56,658 bases of DNA from a bacterium BMS3Bbin05 (GCA_002897855.1 BDTO01000027.1:1-56658); one strand, 5' to 3'. Shown: positions 1 through 7,753, numbered from the stretch's first letter. Translations and numbers: made by a program. Notes: generated from the letters alone by a model not told the origin.

Positions 1-2
1 CA

Positions 3-2579
3 AAAGGTGAGCTTTACAAAATGGGCTTTACAACCGACATCGATGAGATAGATATTGTCTACGGCTCTGAATCCAAGCTCCTCAATGCCATTGTCCAGGC
101 GTGCAAGTCCGTACACCCCAAGGCAATCTTTGTCTACTCCACATGTGTGAGCGGCCTTATCGGAGAGGACCTGGATGCCGTCTGCAGGAAGGCAGAGGAG
201 CTTTGCGGCGTAAAGGTGATACCCGTTAATGCGCCCGGTTTTGTCGGCCCTAAAAACCTCGGAAACAGGATAGCCGGAGAGGTCTTGCTTGATTATGTAA
301 TAGGTACGGGCGAGCCTCCCCCTGATTACCCGGGAGAAGGGTTGTCTATAAACCTTATCGGCGAGTATAACATTGCAGGTGACCTGTGGCTTGTTGAGCC
401 CGTGCTTAAGGAGGCAGGCATAAGGATCATGTCGAGGATTACAGGGGATGCAACACTTGAAGAGATAACCTATGCACACAGAGCGGATCTGAATGTAGTG
501 GTCTGCAGCCGTGCCCTCGTGAACGTTGCCGGGGAGATGCAGAGAAAGTACGGGATACCCTATGTCGAGGTCTCCTTTTTCGGCAAGACCGAGATGGCAA
601 AGACGTTGAGGGCAATAGCCAGGGGGTTACAGAACACAGACGGAACTAATGCTGATTTGCATTTTAAAATCCCCCATAATCCCCCTTTGCCAAAGGGGGA
701 GACTCAATCCCCCTCTTTGGCAAAGAGGGGTGAGGGGAGATTTTATGAAAATAAATCCTCAAACATAAATTTTCACAAAGTGAATCTGATAGAAAAAGTT
801 GAAAAGATTATAGCCGGCAAAGAGAAAAAACTCGATGAAAAATTAAAGGCGTATTCACATCTTAGAAGCAAAAGAGCTGTGCTCTATACAGGCGGAGTCA
901 AGAGCTGGTCTTTTATCTCAGCCCTCCTTGACCTCGGGATCGAGGTGGTTGCAGTGGGCACCAGGAAGAGCACTTTTGAGGACGAGGAGAAGATGAAGGC
1001 CATACTTGGCGCGGATGCCCCTCTCATTGAGGATGTTACACCGGCAAACCTTAGGAGGCTTATGAAGGAGAGAGGAGCGGATATCCTTGTGGCAGGTGGC
1101 CGGAACCTCTATCTTGCCATGAAAGAAGGGTTCCCTTTTGTGGACGTTAATCAGGAGAGGCACACCGCCTATGCCGGATATGACGGGCTTATAAACCTTG
1201 CGGAGCAGATAAGCAACAGCATCAGGTTTTTCAATGGGAATGAGGTTTGTGGGTCAGGAATCAGCAGGCAAACTGTTTCTAATCCCTTGAAGACTAAAAC
1301 CGATAGGGATGTGATGATAAACCCCTTAAAACACTCCCAGTCCATAGGGGCTGCAATCGCCCTGCAGGGGATAGACAAGGCGCTTCCCGTCATTCACGGG
1401 GCACAGGGCTGTAACTTTCTGGCAAAGGTTCTTATAACAAAGCACTTCAGAGAGCCCATAGCCCTTCTGAGCACAAAACTCTTTACCGAGGACGTTGTGA
1501 TGGGTAGCGATGAAACCCTGACCAAGGTTGTGCATGGGGTTATCGAAAAACAGCAGCCGGACCTGATAGGTGTCCTTACTTCAGGGCTTTCAGAGATCAA
1601 GGGCGATGATGTAACGGGTGCAGTCAAGGAATTCAGGAGTCAGGAGGCAGGAGTCAGGATTATTAATGTCTCTACGCCTGATTATGAAGGGGGGTTAGAG
1701 ACGGGATATGCAAAGGCTGTAGAGGCGGTTATAGAGGAGGTGGCAAGGGGGCAGGAGGCAGGAGTAGAAGACCGTACAGGCTCTCTTGATGCCGGACTCT
1801 TGAGCAGGGACTCTAAAATAAATGTCCTTGTTGGTTCGCACCTGAGTCCTGCTGACTTTACAGAGCTGCGTGAAATGATTGAATCCTTTGGCCTCGAGCC
1901 GGTTATTCTGCCCGACCTTTCCGCACTTGACGGAAGCAGACAGGAGTTCTCAGCAATTGCCTCCGGTGGTACAAAGACCGGTGAGATAGCGACAATGGGT
2001 GGTTCCGGGGTTAGCATAGCGATAGGCCTGAGCATGAAAGGTCCGGCAAGGGTTTTGAAAGAACGATTCGGCATTGAATACAGGGTAATTGAGAGCGTTT
2101 CCGGCCTTCGGGATATGGATGCATTCATGGAGACCCTTTCTGCAATAAGCGGCAGGCGGATGCCTCAGAGATATGAGAGGCAGAGGAGCGTGCTTGTTGA
2201 CGGTATGAGAGACGCTCATTCGTGCCTTGGGAATAAGAAGGTCTGCCTTGCACTGGAGCCCGACCTTTCGGTGCAGATATCAAGCGTGCTGGAGAGGATG
2301 GGAGCAGATGTTGAGCTTTCAATAATTTCAGAATATTCCATGGCGGCTGAAAGGATTCATGCAAAAAGTGTTGTAGTGGGAGACCTTTTTTCCGTTGAAG
2401 GTGATTTTGATCTCTTAATCTCAAACTCACACGCAGAAGGTACAGCAGGGAAGCTTGGTGTCCCCCTTTATCAGATGGGGTTCCCGGTATACAAGGTTCT
2501 TGGGAATACAACAAAAGTTACTATCGGATACAGAGGAACGCTGACGATGATTAACGAAATAGCAAATTTAATACTTTAA
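3..2579 (+). CDS. nifEN: NifE-NifN fusion, FeMo-cofactor scaffold (5' end outside window)
   Basis: NifEN is the scaffold on which the NifB product matures into the iron-molybdenum cofactor. The reading frame is open to the left edge, so the NifE N-terminus is missing. The NifE part runs to about base 1230, with the ligand-type Cys in STCVSGL and the NifE signature YTGGVKSWS. The NifN part starts near the internal Met at 1314 and shows the HGAQGCNF Cys motif, TPDYEGGLETGYAKA and a normal NifN C-terminus. nifE and nifN are usually separate genes; here no stop lies between them and a linker of about 25 residues joins them. A 49-codon segment (about 633-779), not expected in NifE and containing two palindromes, interrupts NifE before the helix LIEKVEKIIAG. 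Short GGAGTCAGGAGGCAGGA-type repeats also occur in frame near 1634 and 1750. Identity is secure; whether the fusion is real or an assembly effect is not. Confidence 0.93.
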   Translation, partial: KGELYKMGFTTDIDEIDIVYGSESKLLNAIVQACKSVHPKAIFVYSTCVSGLIGEDLDAVCRKAEELCGVKVIPVNAPGFVGPKNLGNRIAGEVLLDYVIGTGEPPPDYPGEGLSINLIGEYNIAGDLWLVEPVLKEAGIRIMSRITGDATLEEITYAHRADLNVVVCSRALVNVAGEMQRKYGIPYVEVSFFGKTEMAKTLRAIARGLQNTDGTNADLHFKIPHNPPLPKGETQSPSLAKRGEGRFYENKSSNINFHKVNLIEKVEKIIAGKEKKLDEKLKAYSHLRSKRAVLYTGGVKSWSFISALLDLGIEVVAVGTRKSTFEDEEKMKAILGADAPLIEDVTPANLRRLMKERGADILVAGGRNLYLAMKEGFPFVDVNQERHTAYAGYDGLINLAEQISNSIRFFNGNEVCGSGISRQTVSNPLKTKTDRDVMINPLKHSQSIGAAIALQGIDKALPVIHGAQGCNFLAKVLITKHFREPIALLSTKLFTEDVVMGSDETLTKVVHGVIEKQQPDLIGVLTSGLSEIKGDDVTGAVKEFRSQEAGVRIINVSTPDYEGGLETGYAKAVEAVIEEVARGQEAGVEDRTGSLDAGLLSRDSKINVLVGSHLSPADFTELREMIESFGLEPVILPDLSALDGSRQEFSAIASGGTKTGEIATMGGSGVSIAIGLSMKGPARVLKERFGIEYRVIESVSGLRDMDAFMETLSAISGRRMPQRYERQRSVLVDGMRDAHSCLGNKKVCLALEPDLSVQISSVLERMGADVELSIISEYSMAAERIHAKSVVVGDLFSVEGDFDLLISNSHAEGTAGKLGVPLYQMGFPVYKVLGNTTKVTIGYRGTLTMINEIANLIL
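666..745. repeat. Palindromic repeat inserted in frame within nifE
   Basis: Two adjacent hairpins lie here. One is CCCCCTTTGCCAAAGGGGG at 681-699. The other is a 21-base perfect-arm palindrome at 710-730 with centre TTTGGCAAA. AATCCCCC and GGGGAGATTT arms enclose both. A related copy lies in intergenic DNA at 27751-27830. In nifE it is read as Pro/Gly/Lys-rich protein sequence without breaking the frame. Confidence 0.85.
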
Positions 2580-2584
2580 GGATT

Positions 2585-2710
2585 GCGAGGATGCAGATGA
2601 ACGCAGATTTCCGGGGTTTTAGCATATCAGGACTTTCGGGTTATGAGTTTTGCTTACAACACGCAACTCAAATTACTGCCTGTATTAATCGGCGAAAATC
2701 TGTGTCTTAA
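2585..2710. repeat. Degenerate dispersed repeat between nifEN and nifX
   Basis: The gap contains GCAGATGAACGCAGATTT at its start and AAAATCTGTGTCTTAAT at its end. These are the arms of a dispersed imperfect palindrome that recurs in other gaps of the nif and amt region (about 3985-4048, 4860-4885, 5020-5085, 10990-11055, 13365-13460). I see no gene or clear promoter here. Confidence 0.55.
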
Positions 2711-2731
2711 TAAGGTAAAGGAGGTGAATGT

Positions 2732-3124
2732 ATGAAGGTGGCATTTGCAACAACAGACGGGAAAAATGTAGATGAACACTTTGGACGGTGCGGGATGTTT
2801 GCTGTCTATGATTTTACATCTGAGGGTTATAACTTTGTCGAGATGAGGAAGTTTGCGGAAGGAAGAGATACTGAGATTGAAGAAACAAAGGGCAAGGGGG
2901 AAATTCATGAAGACAGGGTACGGAAAAAAGTGGATGCACTTGAAGACTGCAGGATCATTTGCCTCACTGATATCGGAGGGCCTTCGGCGGCCAGGCTTGC
3001 AGGGAAAGGCATAATGCCTGTAAAGGTGAAGGAGCCCGTTCCCATTGAGGATGAGCTCAGGAAACTTTTTGAATCACTGGTGACATCGCCCCCGCCGTGG
3101 CTTAAAAAGGCGATGGAAGAATAA
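2732..3124 (+). CDS. nifX: NifX/NifB-C family FeMo-cofactor binding protein
   Basis: This 130-residue protein belongs to the dinitrogenase iron-molybdenum cofactor-binding family (NifX, NafY, NifB C-terminal domain), which carries cofactor precursors between NifB, NifEN and the nitrogenase. It opens with the family pattern MKVAFATTDGKNVDEHFGRC, including the conserved DEHFGRC, and has ICLTDIGGPSAARLAGKGI in the second half. A strong ribosome site (AAGGAGGTGA) lies 6 bases before the ATG. It follows nifEN directly. Because the NifB of this window is short and lacks its own NifX-like tail, this protein may supply that function in trans. The exact subfamily (NifX, NifY or a free NifB C-domain) cannot be fixed by eye. 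Confidence 0.85.
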   Translation: MKVAFATTDGKNVDEHFGRCGMFAVYDFTSEGYNFVEMRKFAEGRDTEIEETKGKGEIHEDRVRKKVDALEDCRIICLTDIGGPSAARLAGKGIMPVKVKEPVPIEDELRKLFESLVTSPPPWLKKAMEE

Positions 3125-3235
3125 AAAGAGAGGATTCAGAATACAGAAGACAGGGGTCAGAGGATGGAATACATGTGTTCCGGATACTGGATTCTTGATC
3201 CCGCCTTCTGAATTAATAAAAAGGAGGAAATAACA

Positions 3236-3553
3236 ATGAAGATGATCAGGGCATTTATAAGACCGGAAAAAGAGCAGGAGGTAGTCCTGGCGCTTGAAGG
3301 CGCCGGATTTCCGTCATTGACAAAGATGCCGGTATTCGGGAGAGGAAAACAGAAAGGACTCCAGGTCGGGCCGGTGCATTATGATGAACTTCCCAAGACG
3401 CTTATCATGATGGTAGTCAATGACGAGGAGATGGAAAAAGTTGTGGGAATCATCCAGGATAAGGCGAAGACGGGTTTTGTGGGCGACGGTAAGGTATTCG
3501 TCAGCCCGGTAGATGGCGCTTATACTGTGAGAACCGGGGAGGCAGTGCTATGA
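3236..3553 (+). CDS. nifI1: NifI1, PII-family nitrogenase switch-off protein
   Basis: This is a 105-residue PII-like protein. It starts KMIRAFIRPEKEQEVVLALEGAGFP in place of the canonical [15 protein letters not shown], and its T-loop lacks the Tyr51 uridylylation context of GlnB. Both features mark the NifI1 branch. In methanogens and some bacteria NifI1 and NifI2 form a complex that inhibits the MoFe protein when 2-oxoglutarate falls. The C-terminal part keeps the nucleotide-binding pattern KTGFVGDGKVFVSPV. AAGGAGG lies 8 bases before the ATG. Its stop overlaps the start of nifI2 (ATGA), so the two are translationally coupled. nifI genes usually sit between nifH and nifD; here they follow nifEN and nifX. 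Confidence 0.9.
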   Translation: MKMIRAFIRPEKEQEVVLALEGAGFPSLTKMPVFGRGKQKGLQVGPVHYDELPKTLIMMVVNDEEMEKVVGIIQDKAKTGFVGDGKVFVSPVDGAYTVRTGEAVL

Positions 3554-3966
3554 AGGAGATCACGGTCATTATCAGGAGACATAAGCTTCCTGAGACAAAA
3601 CAGGTGCTTGAAGAACTGGATTATCCGTCACTTACTATTCAGAGCGTGGACGGACGGGGCAGACAGAGAGGTGCAATGTGTGCCGAGATGGACTCGGAGA
3701 TGCCTGACAGCTTCTGTACAGCTGTGAAACTGAAACCGACGCCATCTTCGTATGCCCTTGAACATACTCTGCCCAAAAAGGCACTCTATGTGCCGAAGAG
3801 ACTCCTCACGATTGTCGTCCCCGATGATGCAGTCAGCAAGATCGTGAAGGCTCTCATAAAGGTTAATCAGACAGGTAAAGCCGGCGACGGAAAGATTTTT
3901 ATTTCACCGGTTGAAGGTGCCGTTCGTATAAGGACCGGAGAGAAGAACGGGGAGGCGATAGCGTAA
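3550..3966 (+). CDS. nifI2: NifI2, PII-family nitrogenase switch-off protein
   Basis: This 138-residue PII-like protein is longer than GlnB because of an extended T-loop region (about residues 40-85, including MCAEMDSEMPDSF and the run up to KALYVPKRLL), as expected for NifI2. The PII core is visible in ITVIIRRHKLPETKQVLEELDYPSLT and in NQTGKAGDGKIFISPVEGAVRIRTGE, the ATP and 2-oxoglutarate site region. It overlaps nifI1 by 4 bases and should act with it as a hetero-oligomer that senses ATP/ADP and 2-oxoglutarate and blocks nitrogenase on ammonium upshift. The function comes from the family; the assignment rests on the tandem pair and its nif context. Confidence 0.9.
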   Translation: MKEITVIIRRHKLPETKQVLEELDYPSLTIQSVDGRGRQRGAMCAEMDSEMPDSFCTAVKLKPTPSSYALEHTLPKKALYVPKRLLTIVVPDDAVSKIVKALIKVNQTGKAGDGKIFISPVEGAVRIRTGEKNGEAIA

Positions 3967-3984
3967 AATTCAATTCAGCCACAG

Positions 3985-4048
3985 GCGCACGCGGATTTTA
4001 CCGTATCCGCCGTCCGCAGTGATGGTTTATAAATTATCCGGGTTAGAA
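3985..4048. repeat. Dispersed GCGGATTTT..ATCCGC repeat upstream of the ferredoxin
   Basis: The string GCGGATTTTACCGTATCCGC followed by CGCAGTGATGGTTTAT closely matches the segment at about 11001-11055 upstream of the outer-membrane protein gene. It is a dispersed non-coding repeat, not a recognised promoter. Confidence 0.55.
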
Positions 4049-4058
4049 AGGAGAAGAT

Positions 4059-4337
4059 ATGAGTCAGGCTGTTTATTACACAAGGGGCGGGATGCCCTGG
4101 ACTCCCCGATTTCTGGAATCCATAGCCATGGAAAGATGTATCGGTTGCGGCAGATGTTATAAAGTCTGTGGCAGGGACGTAGTTGAACTTATCGAAAAAC
4201 CCTTTGAGGGAGAGGACGAGTATGGAGATGATATGGGGAATAAGGTGATGTCGGTTGCGCATCCGGAAAACTGCATAGGTTGCGGAGCATGCGAGAAGAT
4301 CTGTACAAAAAAGTGCCATACGCATATTGAGATATAA
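4059..4337 (+). CDS. fdxB: nif-specific ferredoxin III (FdxB type), two 4Fe-4S clusters
   Basis: This 92-residue ferredoxin has two Cys clusters: CIGCGRCYKVCGRD at about residues 28-41 and CIGCGACEKICTKKCHTH near the C-terminus. An acidic spacer (EGEDEYGDDMGNKV) lies between them. The N-terminal YYTRGGMPWTPRFLESI, the long acidic spacer and the terminal CHTH match nif-specific ferredoxin III rather than a general 2[4Fe-4S] ferredoxin. Such proteins pass electrons to cofactor assembly or nitrogenase. AAAGGAGAAG lies 4 bases before the ATG. It sits in line with nifI2 and ahead of a small acetyltransferase. Confidence 0.88.
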   Translation: MSQAVYYTRGGMPWTPRFLESIAMERCIGCGRCYKVCGRDVVELIEKPFEGEDEYGDDMGNKVMSVAHPENCIGCGACEKICTKKCHTHIEI

Positions 4338-4364
4338 CAGTATGTCCCTCGGATATGGGTAAAT

Positions 4365-4820
4365 ATGGAATTTTCAGTCAGGCAGGCGAGGTTTGAGGAT
4401 ATCCCCGATATGTGCCGTCTTCTTGAGGAGCTATTCTTGATAGAAAAGGATTTTATGCCTGACATGGAAAAGCAGGAGCGCGGTTTAAGCCTTTTGGTGA
4501 ACGACAAATCCGGAAGGTCACTTGTGGTGGTTGCGGATAATGGAATAAAGATTATTGGGATGTGTTCGGTGCAACTCCTTTTTTCTACTGCCGAAGGTGG
4601 AAATACCGGATTGGTAGAAGACCTGGTCGTGCGGAAAGACAGTAGAGGCAGGGGTATCGGGAAAGGTCTGCTGGCGGGGATCTGCCGGTGGTGCAAGGAT
4701 CACGGGATTTCACGGCTGCAATTGCTCCGTGACGTTTCCAATATCAAGGCACTAACATTTTACAGCAAACTCGGGTGGAAGGAAACGGATCTTACCTGCA
4801 TGAGACGGTTCCTGCCGTAG
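4365..4820 (+). CDS. GNAT-family N-acetyltransferase
   Basis: This 151-residue protein has a GNAT fold: FSVRQARFEDIPDMCRLLEELF at the N-terminus, the central strand EDLVVRKDSRGRGIGKGLL with the acetyl-CoA pyrophosphate loop RGRGIG (about residues 95-100), and the C-terminal NIKALTFYSKLGWKETD typical of motif B. The substrate is unknown. It starts 27 bases after the ferredoxin, so it is probably in the nif transcript, where acetyltransferases are found now and then without an established role. Confidence 0.85.
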   Translation: MEFSVRQARFEDIPDMCRLLEELFLIEKDFMPDMEKQERGLSLLVNDKSGRSLVVVADNGIKIIGMCSVQLLFSTAEGGNTGLVEDLVVRKDSRGRGIGKGLLAGICRWCKDHGISRLQLLRDVSNIKALTFYSKLGWKETDLTCMRRFLP

Positions 4821-4897
4821 CTTCCTCTTAATCTTTTCAGAAATGTTTTTTTGATCTGTATTTATCCGTGTAAATCCGTCGCATAAAAAGTCTCCTG

Positions 4898-4911
4898 CTA
4901 CAAATTTGTAG
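4898..4911. promoter_or_regulatory. CTACAAnnTTGTAG palindrome upstream of nifB
   Basis: CTACAAATTTGTAG is a perfect palindrome centred 83 bases before the GG of the sigma-54 -24 element, where enhancer-binding activators usually sit. The same core occurs before the Fis-like gene, amt2 and amt3. It is not the classical NifA site TGT-N10-ACA. Confidence 0.7.
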
Positions 4912-4986
4912 TTATTGAACATTAATGTATTTCATTCCATAGCGTCATTCCTTTGAATATTCCATTAAATCAATTACTTTCATAAT

Positions 4987-5002
4987 TGGCACGCCTGTTG
5001 CT
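4987..5002 (+). promoter_or_regulatory. Sigma-54 promoter of the nifB operon
   Basis: TGGCACGCCTGTTGCT matches the -24/-12 consensus (TGGCAC-N5-TTGCW) at every important base, with GG and GC 12 bases apart. The start site would be near 5013, giving a leader of about 140 bases before nifB. Confidence 0.9.
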
Positions 5003-5151
5003 TTTAAAAGAAGAAATTAGATGCAGATAAGCGCGGATAAAAAAAGAGTCCGTTTCAATATGTGTAAATCCGTGGCTGAAAAAGAATTGTTATTGCTACA
5101 GGGTTACACGGGAAGAAAAGAAGAGAAATCTCTTTAAATCGATGTCTGCAG

Positions 5152-6072
5152 GTGGCAGAAAAAAGGCGGTTGGATATGGAAAAGAAAAGAGCGATCAGGA
5201 AATACAGTGATGCGATGAATAATCATCCCTGTTTTAATGAAGATGCCCATGGAAAGTTCGGGCGTATTCATTTGCCCGTTGCACCGGCGTGCAATATTCA
5301 GTGCAAGTACTGTATAAGGGATTATGATTGTGCAAACGAGTCGCGGCCCGGGGTGTCCAGCAGGATATTGACAATAGAAGATGCCGTGAACCGGGTGCGG
5401 ACCATGGTGGACCGGAACTACAACCTGAGCGTCGTGGGAATCGCAGGACCCGGAGACCCGCTGGCGAACAACAGGACCTTCGATGTATTGCGTGCCGTCA
5501 GGCGGGAGTTCCCGGAATTGGTTCTCTGCCTCTCGACAAACGGGCTATTGCTTACCGACCGGTTAGAGGAGATTGTGAGGATCGGCGTGAGGAGTATCAC
5601 AATTACGATCAATGCCGTTGTCCCGGAAGCGGCAGAGCGGATTTACTCCTGGGTGTACTACCGGGGAGTGCGGTATCATGGCAGGGCTGCTGCCGACTGT
5701 CTTTCATTTAACCAGTGGCGAGGGTTGAGAAATGCCGTCGACGCGGGACTGGTAGTAAAAGTGAACAGCGTATATATCCCCGGTATGAATGACAAGGAGA
5801 TACCCTATATCGCGTGGCTTGCCGGCCGGAGAGGAGCGGAAATTCACAATATCATCCCACTAATACCACAGGGTGAGTTTGGACACCTGAAGAGGCCGTC
5901 CCGCGAAATGATCCACACGATGCGCGAACAGTGTTCCGAGCACATTCCGCAGATGACCCACTGCATGCAGTGCAGGGCCGATGCATGCGGTATTGTAGGT
6001 GAAGATAAGGATATTGAACTTGAGTTGCTGAATGCCCGCATAGGCGAAGATTATTGCGAAATGGTGAATTAA
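5152..6072 (+). CDS. nifB: NifB, radical SAM FeMo-cofactor core synthase (short form)
   Basis: NifB fuses two 4Fe-4S units and inserts carbide and sulfur to make the 8Fe core (NifB-co). The radical SAM motif CNIQCKYC is at about residue 45, preceded by HLPVAPA, and followed by GIAGPGDPLANN and the NifB-typical TITINAVVPE and EIHNIIPLIP. A C-terminal CMQCRADACGIVGED cluster is also conserved. At 306 residues it ends after the radical SAM domain and lacks the NifX-like C-terminal domain of proteobacterial NifB, like archaeal NifB. The start given is GTG at 5152; an in-frame ATG at 5176 is an alternative, and neither has a strong ribosome site. It heads a sigma-54 operon with hesA, modABC and a homocitrate-synthase-like gene. 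Confidence 0.95.
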   Translation: MAEKRRLDMEKKRAIRKYSDAMNNHPCFNEDAHGKFGRIHLPVAPACNIQCKYCIRDYDCANESRPGVSSRILTIEDAVNRVRTMVDRNYNLSVVGIAGPGDPLANNRTFDVLRAVRREFPELVLCLSTNGLLLTDRLEEIVRIGVRSITITINAVVPEAAERIYSWVYYRGVRYHGRAAADCLSFNQWRGLRNAVDAGLVVKVNSVYIPGMNDKEIPYIAWLAGRRGAEIHNIIPLIPQGEFGHLKRPSREMIHTMREQCSEHIPQMTHCMQCRADACGIVGEDKDIELELLNARIGEDYCEMVN

Positions 6073-6075
6073 CTC

Positions 6076-6102
6076 CCCGTCAATGATAGACGGGTAATTT
6101 TT
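6076..6102 (+). terminator. Weak hairpin between nifB and hesA
   Basis: CCCGTC and GACGGG form a short stem with a 7-base loop, followed by TAATTTTT. It could reduce readthrough or mark an mRNA end after nifB. The downstream gene lacks an evident promoter of its own, so full termination is doubtful. Confidence 0.4.
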
Positions 6103-6140
6103 CCGGCTATAAAGAGGAAAGACAGGATTGGCTGTGATAT

Positions 6141-6914
6141 ATGAAAGAATTATCGGAAAGAGAAATGGATCGATACCGGAGACAGTTGATGCTCCAGGGG
6201 TTCGACCCGGCCTGTCAAAGGAAACTTAAAGAGTCGACCGTTCTTGTCGCGGGGATTGGAGGGCTGGGAGGAACCGCTGCAGTTTATCTTGCCATTGCCG
6301 GGATAGGCAGGATGATACTCGTTCATCCGGGCAACCTGACTCTTTCGAATATGAACAGGCAGATTCTCATGCGTCATGACTGGATTGGCAAGAGAAGAGT
6401 CATCCAGGGGAAGAGGACGATCGAAGAGATTAATCCTGATGTCGAAATAGAAATTTACGATAAGAGGATTACCAGGGAAAATGCAGTGCAATTGCTTGAA
6501 GGTGTGCAGGTAGCCATTTCGGCCCGTCCCAATTTTGCCGAGCGGAGAGTTCTTAACTATGCTTCCATCGAAAGGGGTATATCGATGGTAGAAGCAGCAA
6601 TGAACGGGATGGAGGGTTATCTGTTCAATGTTATCCCGGGGGAAACTCCGTGTCTGAACTGCCTGTATCCTGATGATGACCCCGAATGGGAAGAACTGGG
6701 GTTTCCCGTTCTCGGTGCAGTATCCGGAATGCTTGGGTGCATTATGAGTATTGAAGCGATAAAGTTGCTGACAGGTTTTGGAAAACCCCTGAAAAACCGG
6801 ATGCTCATATTTAATATGTTGAATATGGATTTTACCAGGCTGAATATCCGTAGAGATAAAAACTGTCCTGTATGTATGGGGAAGACAAATAAAGCGATGC
6901 GCGCAGACAATTGA
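6141..6914 (+). CDS. hesA: HesA/MoeB/ThiF-family adenylyltransferase
   Basis: This 257-residue E1-like enzyme adenylates the C-terminus of a small sulfur-carrier protein. The nucleotide-binding loop is VLVAGIGGLGGTAAVYLA (about residues 34-51), with the conserved NMNRQIL Arg a little further on. Two CxxC pairs for structural zinc are present (CLNC near 172 and CPVC near 246). In diazotrophs a member of this family (HesA) lies in nif clusters and is linked to cofactor or molybdenum metabolism. Its place between nifB and modABC fits that role, or molybdopterin synthesis. No partner sulfur-carrier gene is visible in the window. Confidence 0.85.
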   Translation: MKELSEREMDRYRRQLMLQGFDPACQRKLKESTVLVAGIGGLGGTAAVYLAIAGIGRMILVHPGNLTLSNMNRQILMRHDWIGKRRVIQGKRTIEEINPDVEIEIYDKRITRENAVQLLEGVQVAISARPNFAERRVLNYASIERGISMVEAAMNGMEGYLFNVIPGETPCLNCLYPDDDPEWEELGFPVLGAVSGMLGCIMSIEAIKLLTGFGKPLKNRMLIFNMLNMDFTRLNIRRDKNCPVCMGKTNKAMRADN

Positions 6915-6929
6915 GGAGTGGGAGGCTGA

Positions 6930-7742
6930 ATGGGGTTTGTACGGCCGGTAAGGATTAAGTCCTGCACGATAATATTGACCATATCACTTCTTCTTGCATT
7001 GTGTTTTATGCAGGTTAAAGGGGTGGAAGCGTTTCATTATGACGAGTTATCGATATCAGCTGCCATGAGCTTGAAGATGCCTTTTGAGGAGATAGAAAAA
7101 CTCTTTGAAGAGCACCATCCTGATGTTGACGTGCTGCTGAATTTCAATTCATCGGGCAAGCTGAGGCAGCAGATTGAGGCTGGTGCGCCGGTTGATATCT
7201 TTGCCTCGGCGTCGGTGAAGGAAATGAGAAGACTATTGGATAAGAGAATGATTGCAGTGGGCACGATGCGTATTCTTGCAGGTAATGAGATTGTTGTTAT
7301 AGTCCCCGGCGATTCAGGATTCGATCCGGGGTCTTTCAGCGATCTTAAGGATGAGTCAATAAAGAGAATTGTCATTGGCAATCCGGATACAACGCCGGTA
7401 GGGATGTATTCGAAGGAAGTGTTGCAAAGTACGGGGGTATGGGACGCAGTCAAAGACAGGATAGTCTTTGCAGAACACGCAAGGCAGGTATTAGATTATG
7501 TCGCACGGGGTGAAGTCGATGCAGGACTTGCCTATTCTACCGATGCAATGCTGGGCAGGAGAGATGTAAAGGTGGTTATAAAGAAGGCTCCGCGCGGAAG
7601 CCACAGAGAGATAAAGTATCCCATTGGAGTTGTAAAGGGTGTTAATAACAGAGAGGCGGCAGATGCATTTATCGCTGCCGTTTTTTCAAAAGAAGGGCGG
7701 GATATCCTGAGGAAATACGGATTCAGGATATTCGAAAGGTAG
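6930..7742 (+). CDS. modA: ModA, periplasmic molybdate-binding protein
   Basis: This 270-residue lipid-free binding protein has an N-terminal signal segment (IILTISLLLALCFMQVKGVEA, about residues 14-34). It shows ModA landmarks: LSISAAMSLKMPFEEIEKLFEEHHPDV, NFNSSGKLRQQIEAGAPVDIFASAS (the SSG loop binds the oxyanion), GNPDTTPVGMYSKE and the Tyr-containing AGLAYSTDA. It captures molybdate for the ModBC transporter. It starts 15 bases after hesA and 11 bases before modB, inside the nifB operon, so molybdate import is co-expressed with cofactor synthesis. Confidence 0.93.
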   Translation: MGFVRPVRIKSCTIILTISLLLALCFMQVKGVEAFHYDELSISAAMSLKMPFEEIEKLFEEHHPDVDVLLNFNSSGKLRQQIEAGAPVDIFASASVKEMRRLLDKRMIAVGTMRILAGNEIVVIVPGDSGFDPGSFSDLKDESIKRIVIGNPDTTPVGMYSKEVLQSTGVWDAVKDRIVFAEHARQVLDYVARGEVDAGLAYSTDAMLGRRDVKVVIKKAPRGSHREIKYPIGVVKGVNNREAADAFIAAVFSKEGRDILRKYGFRIFER

Positions 7743-7753
7743 AAAGGTATTGT

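Larger units (their letters stand above)
4821..5151. other. nifB promoter region, 331 bases without a gene
   Basis: This gap holds two degenerate dispersed repeats (TATCCGTGTAAATCCGTCGC at about 4863 and GCGCGGATAAAAAAAGAG with AAATCCGTGGCTGAAAAAG at about 5031-5083), one CTACAAATTTGTAG palindrome (4898-4911) and a near-consensus sigma-54 promoter (4987-5002). I see no open frame with coding character. Confidence 0.8.

Noticed and set aside
1682-2128. A 148-codon minus-strand frame within nifN
   Set aside because: Shadow of the NifN coding sequence with low-complexity Ser/Pro/Arg composition.
4165-4696. A long minus-strand frame opposite the ferredoxin and acetyltransferase genes
   Set aside because: It overlaps two well-supported genes and shows no motif.
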